Of a stretch of 64,000 bases of DNA, positions 56,801 to 64,000 are shown one piece after another. The position numbers and the translations under genes are program-made. Numbering within the stretch: the first letter of the stretch is position 1; each line of letters begins with the position of its first letter. The notes beneath the pieces are model-generated. The model was not told the origin of the DNA, ran no database searches, and saw only the letters and a list, made by a program, of their open reading frames with translations. The DNA comes from Helicoverpa zea (lineage: Eukaryota; Arthropoda; Insecta; Lepidoptera; Noctuidae), in assembly GCF_022581195.2 (NCBI RefSeq), contig NC_061473.1, positions 1,240,001 to 1,304,000 of the forward strand, in the 5' to 3' direction.

Positions 56801-58835
56801 TGTGTGGAGCGCATGGGTGAGTACTGCGTTCATTTAAACATACGTGTATTACCTGCCTGGTATCAGAAAGTAGCACTAAAACTACCTAGGTAGTTTTTTT
56901 TATTGATTCAAAGTTCAAAATCATAATACAGTTTTGTTTTGTCAAAGTAAGAATTTTGGAATTTTGGGCCCATAATGGTGAGAATAATAAAATAAAAATA
57001 ACAATATTGTTTATTATTGTGGGAACCGTATGAAAACATGATCGGAAATCAGCATAATAGACCCCCCTATATACATAACAATCAGGGATTCGAATAGGTG
57101 AATGGACTGTGGTTTCACTTCAAGAATCTTTGTTTTTATGCGCTCCTAGTACTTATAGTCGATTGATTCGTCATTGACGTCGACAAAATGCCGGATTGGT
57201 ATTCTCCGTATTCTCATATTCTCGACTCTCGTCGTCGATGTCGTCGTCGCCCCTTGATAAACTATTGGCGCAATGCTTAATCAACCAATCACCTCTCAGT
57301 TTTCATACTGGCCTAGTACAATGAAACTTTTTGCTTTCCACATACGACACCGTTGCGCGAAGTCGCTGTTGCACAATACCGCCTTTTTTGCTGTCTCGTC
57401 TGTTGTTTGTGGCTCTTTCATTTTATGGTAGCCTAGTAGAAAAGGAGCATTTGTTACAAAAGATTCAGTTAAATCATCGAAAGTGCTGCCAACAATATTC
57501 GCTACATGTTACTTCGCTAAGCTTTAGGCGACTGGCAAATAAAATAATTAATGCGTGCATGAATGTTATCTATCATTCAAGGGATATCTGGCGTATTTTA
57601 AAAAGCAAAGGAATTAGCTAGATTTATAATATAACATGTATTAGTTAGTTAGCAGGATTAGAAAAGAAAAATGAAGAAATATTCTACCTGATACTTTTTA
57701 GTATTTAGGTAGGATATGTGCCAGCCATACTATTGGTAGTTTACAGGAAAAATTTTTTCATTTTTTTTTTGCCATACCTAAATTGTAAGTTGAAGGCAAA
57801 AAACTAATGTGTAATTTAATTTCTAAACGTGGTAACCAAGTAACACGTCAGATTACCGGATTTTAGCTAAGCCTCACATTATTAACTTGCTATGACAATA
57901 ATTCCAGGCACCACAAAGTCAGCCCAACGAGCTCTCGTATTACTCGTAATAGGAATGGACCTATCAGTATGTATGGGCATGATAGCGGTCCAGGCGTATG
58001 CTGGACAGTTCTTCGCTCAAGCAGCGCCGAGTATTTCACCACATCTCTGTTCTGTTATCCTGGCAATTGTTGTGTGTTTCGTCAGCGGGCTCTCTGTATT
58101 CTTAGTTGATTTAATTCCTAGAAGGGTAAGAATGATTTATATCTTATATCTACTTAAAAATCTCAAAAATCGGCCTACAAATGCCGATGGGAGCAAGTCT
58201 TTCAAGTCAGTTACTCTTTCGTCTCCCTCAATGTCATTAATAATTGCCTGATATTAGAGGATAGAATCCCGCTATATCGAATGTCTAGGTACAATGCATA
58301 ATATTTTTCTCCTCAGATTTTAATGGTGACCACATGCAGCATGGCAGGTGGCTGCATGGCTTGCCTAGCCACTATGTTACATTGGACGTGGGCACCTGAG
58401 TGGGGAATACCACTTGTGATGGTGTTCTATTGCATTTCTTTCCATCTCGGGACCATCAATATTCCGTTTATACAGATTGCGGAAACTCTTCCACCACAGG
58501 TGAGACCGGCTACAACGTATTTGTTTAAACTTAGTATAGTACAAATTCCCTTGAGAATCTAATTGTGTCTTTTTTGTGTCTCATTGCAGATGAACAGTTT
58601 CGGCACCGGTGTTGTGATGTGCTCCATGTTCGTGGCGAATTTCGCAGTATTATTTGTCTTCAAGCCCGCTGAGGACAGCCTCGGTTTAGATGGAGTATTC
58701 TTACTATTTTCCATCATTAGTTTCATGACTGCATTGATATCGTTTTTGACAATGAGAGAAACAAGAAAGGTGCCCTTCGAAATTGTGCAAAAGATGTTTG
58801 AAAATGGATACTTGTATAAACGACAAAAATATTGA
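53880..58835 (+). CDS. MFS sugar transporter (facilitated trehalose/hexose transporter type), complete, 8 exons
   Basis: Exons 53880-53919, 54721-54950, 55308-55631, 56064-56187, 56520-56618, 57908-58125, 58317-58499, 58590-58835 (TGA 58833-58835); 1464 nt, 487 aa, all phases fit. Starts MNSILVQILVAFLLSMPSFM. Twelve-helix MFS layout: motif A GYIADKIGRKRT after TM2; GRFVIGMGTG in TM4; GEISQTSIRGSL; LKETPVYLLRLGREKEAIKS as the PESPR-like loop; a short central loop (exons 4-5, acidic); FLVDLIPRR as the second-half motif A; FIQIAETLPPQ in TM10; RETRKVPFEIVQKM as the PETKG-like end. Insect Tret1-like proteins have this plan and move trehalose or hexoses across the plasma membrane; the substrate here cannot be told. 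The final motif is weakly conserved. It ends 292 nt before GPAA1. Confidence 0.92.
54970..55105 (-). repeat. SINE-like repeat, minus orientation, in MFS intron 2
   Basis: Plus strand starts TACTAATATTATAAAGAGGG and ends CCCGGTAAACCGTGGGGAAACGG, the reverse of the SINE skeleton seen at 1265-1437. Confidence 0.65.
56619..57907 (+). other. Large MFS intron 5, contents unassigned
   Basis: No exon needed here: phase 1 carries straight from 56618 to 57908. Holds a GTCGTCG-rich patch (57225-57250). The small frame 57331-57621 is not recognisable and probably accidental. Confidence 0.5.
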
Positions 58836-58845
58836 ACAAGTGATA

Positions 58846-58851
58846 AATAAA
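58846..58851 (+). other. Polyadenylation signal of the MFS transporter
   Basis: AATAAA 11 nt after the stop codon, followed by TGTGATTATT. Its closeness to the stop implies a very short 3' UTR. Confidence 0.5.
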
Positions 58852-59127
58852 TGTGATTATTATTTATTTTTTAAACTCGTTATTTTATTTTATACCCAAA
58901 CTGCTAGGTTAACAACTGAAGTTCGCTTAAAAATTTAGTATAGGTTGGCTTGTCAGTCAACTTGTCAATGTCAAATACTAGTTGACATTTACTGATAAAC
59001 ACGAGCGGCGATTTTATTGATAAACGTACTGTTTTCTTGTTAAAAATGAATTAAATACTTCATTACAACGAGAAAAATAGTAATAATAGTTCAATACAGT
59101 ATTTGAATTAGCTTTAATAGTATCAAA

Positions 59128-61486
59128 ATGGGTCTGCTATCAGACCCAGAGTACGGTTCAGTGAAATGGGTGAGGGTGCTCAAGAGAGTGCATGGTCCGC
59201 TATGCTGTCTATGCTATGTTGGTGCCCTGGTATGGTTCGTCATGCTAGGGAACAAGGAGTTTAACAACGAGACGTATTTTTCTGAAAATGCGTTACTTCC
59301 CGGCTTGGTTACAAATGAGTTTAATGGGGAAAACTCGGCGAAACAGTTCTTCAATGAATTCTTGTTGGAATTAGAGGTACATTATTAATTTATCACTTTA
59401 AATTTGGATTCTTAACTATAATAAGAAAGACTGAATATATACTGCATGGTAGGCTCCTTTTCTCAAATGTCAGTACCTTAACTGTTAGAACATCAGTTCA
59501 CATTGCATCAATTTCTTAGTTGCAATCTAGTTTTAATCAAAGAAGAATATATGCGCTTGCACAATCTCTTTTACTTCCTATCCTTGACTATGCCATGCCA
59601 GCTATCTCGACCTCAGAGTGGACCAACTAGATAAACTTGAGCGACTTCAAAATGTTTGTATAAGATTTATATTTGGTTTGCGCAAATATGATCATGTATC
59701 AGAATTTCGCACTAAACTCAAGTGGCTTCCTTTACGACTTCGTCGGAATGCTCATATTCTTTCTTTACTCTACTGTATTCTCTTCCACCCTACGACCCCT
59801 TCTTATCTTAAAGATCGTTTTGAGTTTGTATGTGACACGCATTCGCGGTCTCTAAGGTCATCAGAGAATTTAAAACTGAAGATGCCGCATTTCTCGACAT
59901 TTTATGACAAGTCATTTGTTGTCCAAGCAACTCGTCTGTGGAATGCACTGCCTGTATCTATCAGGCGTGCACAGTCTCTTGCTGTATTCAAGAGTATGGT
60001 GAAGAACTATTATCTGAATCTTTAACACTCTCTCTACTTTCTTTATATTTATATTTTTGTCTCCCATCCAACTATCCTTAAATATGTGTATGTATTGTTT
60101 ATTTTTTACTTTTATATATAACTATTTAATCATTATTTGTACGCCTACTACCCGTAATCTATCTATTTAAAATCAACTCCATCCAAAGGTTGTCTGTAAG
60201 AGATTGCTTTTGAGCGATAAGACCGCCTGTTGTACTCACACGTACTTGTTTGTATTGTCCTTGTCTATGTTTCTTTGGTGTACAGTAAAGAATATTCTAT
60301 CTATCTATCTATTATTTCTAAAGTTTTGTTTGTATAGCAGTTGTATAATAATTAAAGCATAAAATGCCAAGTCAGTGGGTCTTAGGTAGGGCTGCCATCT
60401 GTCCGGGTTTCCCCGGATTTGTCCTCGTTTGGAGGCCGTCCGGGGGTCGTCCGGGCGGGGTTTCAAGAAGTGTCCGGGGAAAACCCGGACACTTTTCATG
60501 TAAGGAAGCACCTCATTGAATTTAAGTGTATGTTAATAGTAAATGGATTACAAATTAGGTATTACTTTGCTTAAAAAAATCGTACTTGTTCGGGGAAAAA
60601 TTGCGATTTACGCCAAATGTCCGGGTTTTTTTAATGTTTGTCCGGGTTTGGCGAAATTCGAGATGGCAGCCCTAGTCTTAGGGGCTTATCTTTTAACTAC
60701 TGAAAAACTAAAATTATGACTTATAAAATATTTCAGGACAAATATGATGACTTAGACGAGATGCCAGTTCCCTGGCTAGTAGCGAAAATGTCTCAGTTAC
60801 ATCTAGAAGTGTACACACACAACTTCACACTCAACTATCCTTTGGGACAGGGACAGGTAAGTTGTAACCTTACTCTTAAGTTTACATGAACCTGGAAATG
60901 GTCACACATGAGTAACAACAAATGACGGGGTTATTTAGCCAACCCCAGTTACCACAGTCTAGTCCTGGTACATGAAGTACTCCAAAAGGAATACAATGGG
61001 GTTTAGTCAGTAAGTCTGACACTCCCACAAATTGCACTTGCAGCAGGTGACCCTTAACACACAGAAATTTTCTTTACATAAAGAAAGGAGGAATGTTTAC
61101 TACACTTATTTAACCAACTTGTTTCTTGCAGTTTGACCTAGTGTCTTTGGGGAACTATTCTTTTTGAAATTGGTCTGGTAGTTTTTGAGTTTATTCACCA
61201 TAACATATTTTTTTCTCATATATTTGTTTACCTCTTTTAATACCTACCAACTTACAGGAAATTTCTCATTAGGTTCAAGAATTTTGGAGGAGAAACATAA
61301 GTTCAATAAACATATTCAATTTTCAGGTATACAAAGGCACCAATGTGTATGGCATACTGCGTGCTCCTCGCACCTCATCTCTAGAGGCTATTGTAGTGAC
61401 TGCACCATACAGGTCTTTGTCTACTCATCAGAAAGGGACAGCGGCAGGCATAGCACTTATGTTGGCCTTTGCTAAGTTTGCTAGAC
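59128..61486 (+). CDS. GPAA1: GPAA1 (GPI transamidase subunit GAA1), first three exons; continues past window
   Basis: Exons 59128-59376, 60737-60856, 61327-61486, phases 0, 0, 1; 176 codons seen. MGLLSDPEYGSVKWVRVLKR then a hydrophobic span GPLCCLCYVGALVWFVML, TYFSENALLPGLVTNEF, then MPVPWLVAKMSQLHLEVYTH, NVYGILRAPRTSSLEAIVV and GIALMLAFAKFAR. This matches the start of animal GPAA1, whose opening MGLLSDP and SENA and TNVYGILRAPR segments are hallmark. GPAA1 is an ER membrane subunit of the complex that attaches GPI anchors to proteins; it carries a M28-peptidase-like luminal domain. No fourth exon is found by 64000, so the third intron exceeds 2.5 kb; it is full of transposons. Confidence 0.93.
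59500..60312 (+). mobile_element. 5'-truncated LINE 3' end with (TCTA)n tail in GPAA1 intron 1
   Basis: The frame 59618-60025 reads DQLDKLERLQNVCIRFIFGL, LKWLPLRLRRNAHILSLLYC, NALPVSIRRAQSLAVFK and then a stop: the C-terminus typical of insect LINE polyproteins. The element ends in TATTCTATCTATCTATCTAT (60292-60311). Confidence 0.85.
60387..60674. mobile_element. 288 bp hAT-type MITE with 8 bp duplication
   Basis: GTCTTAGG at 60379-60386 is repeated at 60675-60682. Ends TAGGGCTGCCATCT and AGATGGCAGCCCTA are perfect 14 nt inverted repeats. The interior repeats TGTCCGGG many times (60400-60480, 60620-60650). GPAA1 intron 1. Confidence 0.93.
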
Positions 61487-61787
61487 GTGAGTATTTACTT
61501 TCTATACATGTATGATGTAAATGTAGTTTTGTTAAAGTAATGGGTTCCATTTAGAATTGGCTTGTGTTTAAACACCACCCAAAAAAGTACCTATTTTACT
61601 ACCAAAAAAATTCTAAACGGTTACCAAAATGGATAAATGGTCACCAAATAACGTTTCCAAAAATATTATTAGGTAAAACCATTTTTTCGTATTATTGACT
61701 ACTAAAAAAATATATGGACGCCTTTAAAATACACTTTAGACCAAATATTATATATTGTCACTACTTAGATGTTACCAATTATGTAAT

Positions 61788-62919
61788 CAGGCCCGCCGTA
61801 AGCGGGCGTGCAGCGCGTGCACAGCACGCGGGCGGCACGTCCTAGGGGGCGGCAAATCTAGCGAGTTATCACGTAATATTAAAAAAAATACAATATCTTT
61901 TTGCTAATGATTTGATTTCAATATTTCCGAACACAGCAATAGCGCTAAGAATATTACTTACACTGCCGGTTTCAGTTAGGTACATCTGTTGAAAGGACAT
62001 TTTCAAAATTAAAGATTCTTAAAAACGATTTAAGATCAACCAGTGGCGTAGCGTGGGGCAAATGCTATTTAGGGGGCGGCAAAATTAAACCAATAAAATT
62101 TCAGAAAAAGCCGCCCTAGCTTTGGTCGTCTCCTATAAATTTTGACTGTTTCACCCTTTGCATTCCCAAAAAAATTAGCTTTGTTTAATTGTTGAGGCAT
62201 TCAATTCCGAAAAAAAATTTTTCGCGCACGTCCGTTATGGCTTTTTATGACAATATGTTTACTTCATGAAAACTCTAAGGAAAAAATCGCGCTCGCTTCG
62301 CTCGCGGCTTTTGCACTTCACTTTTGTGCATATCTTACTTTTTGACTTTGCTTTGTTAATTTACAGTGGTCTTTATTTGTTTTGTGTCCCCAGACTAAAA
62401 AATTTTCGCGCTCGCTCCGCTCGCGCTTCCTTACATATGAAATGTGCCTTATAAGTTTTCAACGGGAAACCCACCAAATAACATATGTTACTGACTTTAA
62501 ACATTGTTTTAGATATTTAAGTGCGTTAGTTTAAGTTAATCACAATCTTTCAATACATAGGAGCCACTTGGGTAATGATTGCACTGCATTGATGCCCTAA
62601 GCAATTGCTTAGTTTGCTTATGGGCTAACCCAGGACTGCTTAGGTTACTCTGAACATTTCAAGTAAATAAATTATGTGTAATGTATGTTATGTATTGCAA
62701 TAGTTATTTATCCAAAAGTAGGTGGGTTTTCTGCAATCAGAGCGGTGCATGTACATATTTTTTTTCTGTTGGACTAGTAAGATGGATACGAATGGGCGGG
62801 GGGGTCCGGACCTCCAGGATCCGCCCCCCCCTTATATATTTTTTGTCAAAACGTATGTAGTCGTAGGGCGGCATAATCAGTTTTGCACGCGGGCGAACAA
62901 ACAGCTAGCGGCGGGCCTG
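61788..62919 (+). mobile_element. 1132 bp hAT relic with 8 bp duplication
   Basis: TATGTAAT at 61780-61787 is repeated at 62920-62927. Ends CAGGCCCGCCG and CGGCGGGCCTG are perfect 11 nt inverted repeats, with CACGCGGGCGGC-like text near both. It contains a decayed transposase end at 61905-62041. The GCGCTCGCTCCGCTCGCGC-type stretches at 62290 and 62408 are low-complexity. GPAA1 intron 3. Confidence 0.93.
61905..62041 (+). pseudogene. hAT transposase dimerisation-domain fragment
   Basis: FPNTAIALRILLTLPVS in one frame, then after a 1-nt shift SVERTFSKLKILKNDLRST. Same hATC motif as 19287-19535 (ALRIFLT.., ERSFSKLK-IKNELRST), a related but distinct family. No DDE residues. Confidence 0.8.
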
Positions 62920-63102
62920 TATGTAATACCATGACTCCTAATTTGGTCATTTTTGTTAGACTAAAAAAGCTAACGATCGCTAGAATATTTCCCAAATACC
63001 AATTAATATACTGGGGTTCCCAAACGTACGTCGCTTATTTATTGTTATATGAATTTGTGTGTAACTCAGTAGTAAAATGTAAGCACGAAACATGCAGCAA
63101 GC

Positions 63103-63378
63103 ATGGCTTCTGTCACGGCTCCGGCACTGCGGGGCTCCGGCGGTCCCATGCGAGCTTATCGTCGCAGATGGTTTTCACGCTCACCACCGCAGCTTCGGCT
63201 TGCTGGCCGGCTCTGCCGGCCAGCCTCAGCCGCGGCGGCGAGCCTTAAAAACTACCTGCGCCTCAGCTCGCAGGCCGCCTCGCCCCTCTGCGCCTACGCG
63301 GATTTGAATTGCACTCTAGGGGTAGGGCAGACAAGACTACGTGGAGTCGGTTTTGCAGCGATTCGTTTTCGTCACTAA
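63103..63378 (+). other. GC-rich island with a 91-codon open frame
   Basis: Frame MASVTAPALRGSGGPMRAYR .. CTLGVGQTRLRG; three overlapping frames are open across it, which is expected of GC-rich DNA. Flanks are strongly AT-rich. It lies in GPAA1 intron 3 inside a probable repeat. I do not recognise a function, and think it is more likely transposon sequence than a host gene. Confidence 0.35.
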
Positions 63379-64000
63379 CTTTGATTTTGGTAGTAATATT
63401 AATCTTTTAGTTGGATAGAATTTGGTGACCATTAATCCATTTTGGGAACCAAAAATAATATTTGTGCGAGATTTGCGATTTTTCTGATGTTATTTTATTT
63501 TTTTGGATCATAATATTATATACTTTAGTGCCCTTTTAATAAAGTCAATTTATTTTTTTTGGAGTTGTTTATTTTATTTGGTGCCTCAGCTTAGAGTCTT
63601 AAAAATATTTTTGGTGATCGCCTAAATTATACCCTTTAGAATTATCTCAAATCTGCATTAATTTATTATCAGAAATAAAAGTAACTACTTGTACATAACA
63701 TTAATTTATGGTCCATTAAACTGTTCTTAACAGTGGATGTTTTTGAAATTCTGGCTTCAACAGGTATTTTTTTTAAATAGTTTTTGAGGTCAAAATTGAC
63801 TCAAAATACTTATCTCGTTTGTAGCATTTTGGCACATGAGCCAACAGATATGCATTGTGTTTTATAGTAGCAGAGAACTTTGAAATAACATGAAAATGTT
63901 TCATTGCAAAGTAATTGTTTGTAAAATTAATTAACCCTCTTGTCAAACATTAGTTTAATTCTCAATACTAAATATATAATAACTCAACAAACATTCCTCA

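Larger units (their letters stand above)
61620..63455. repeat. Outer element with inverted GGTTACCAAAATGG motifs, split by a hAT
   Basis: GGTTACCAAAATGGATAAAT.. at 61619-61648 is mirrored by ATTTGGTGACCATTAATCCA.. at 63420-63450. Degenerate ACCAAAA units are spread between 61570 and 61780. A GC-rich island (63103-63378) lies in the right half. I cannot place it in a family; boundaries are approximate. Confidence 0.5.

Overview
This is a 64 kb piece of a eukaryotic nuclear genome, almost certainly a moth or butterfly (Lepidoptera, probably a noctuid-like moth). The signs are AT-rich introns with GT..AG borders, insect-type orthologues, and dense insect non-LTR retrotransposons, SINE-like repeats and MITEs. 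Genes are split into many exons, so the true proteins were assembled here by reading exon ends and checking reading phase across every intron. The species call is an inference.

Layout. (1) 125-13564, plus: the C-terminal 644 codons of EFR3 (stambha A/rolling blackout), the plasma-membrane scaffold of the PI4KIII-alpha complex, in 15 exons; its N-terminus lies before the window. (2) 13565-24697: no host gene recognised; LINE remnants, MITEs and a three-layer transposon nest. (3) 24698-32985, minus: a complete 12-exon RTN4IP1-like mitochondrial oxidoreductase (486 aa) with a membrane-spanning N-terminal extension. (4) 34423-37817, minus, and 40511-44458, plus: two head-to-head trypsin-fold genes whose catalytic residues are substituted (serine protease homologues). 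They share three intron positions and look like an inverted duplicate pair. (5) 44459-53879: transposon-rich, with an inverted pair of ~960 bp DNA elements flanking an RTE-type LINE, a four-copy unexplained block and a strong hairpin. (6) 53880-58835, plus: a complete 487 aa MFS sugar/trehalose-type transporter. (7) 59128-61486 and onward, plus: the 5' exons of GPAA1, the GPI-transamidase subunit, running off the right end.

The host genes are unrelated to one another in function (phosphoinositide scaffold, coenzyme Q/mitochondrial oxidoreductase, secreted pseudoproteases, sugar transport, GPI anchoring); I see no operon-like logic. What ties the window together is transposon layering. Several nests can be read base by base from target-site duplications: MITE containing LINE containing SINE in EFR3 (9264-12597); TIR element containing hAT containing a ~560 bp-arm foldback (18439-21606); MITE containing LINE in RTN4IP1 (25594-26845); a 1132 bp hAT relic in GPAA1 (61788-62919); and short hAT-type MITEs with intact 8 bp duplications at 37185-37429 and 60387-60674.

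No rRNA, tRNA gene, CRISPR or bacterial-type feature was found. The most interesting items are the paired pseudoproteases, the four-copy block at 47.8-51.6 kb, and the twin inverted elements carrying a conserved first coding exon, one of which has lost its ATG.
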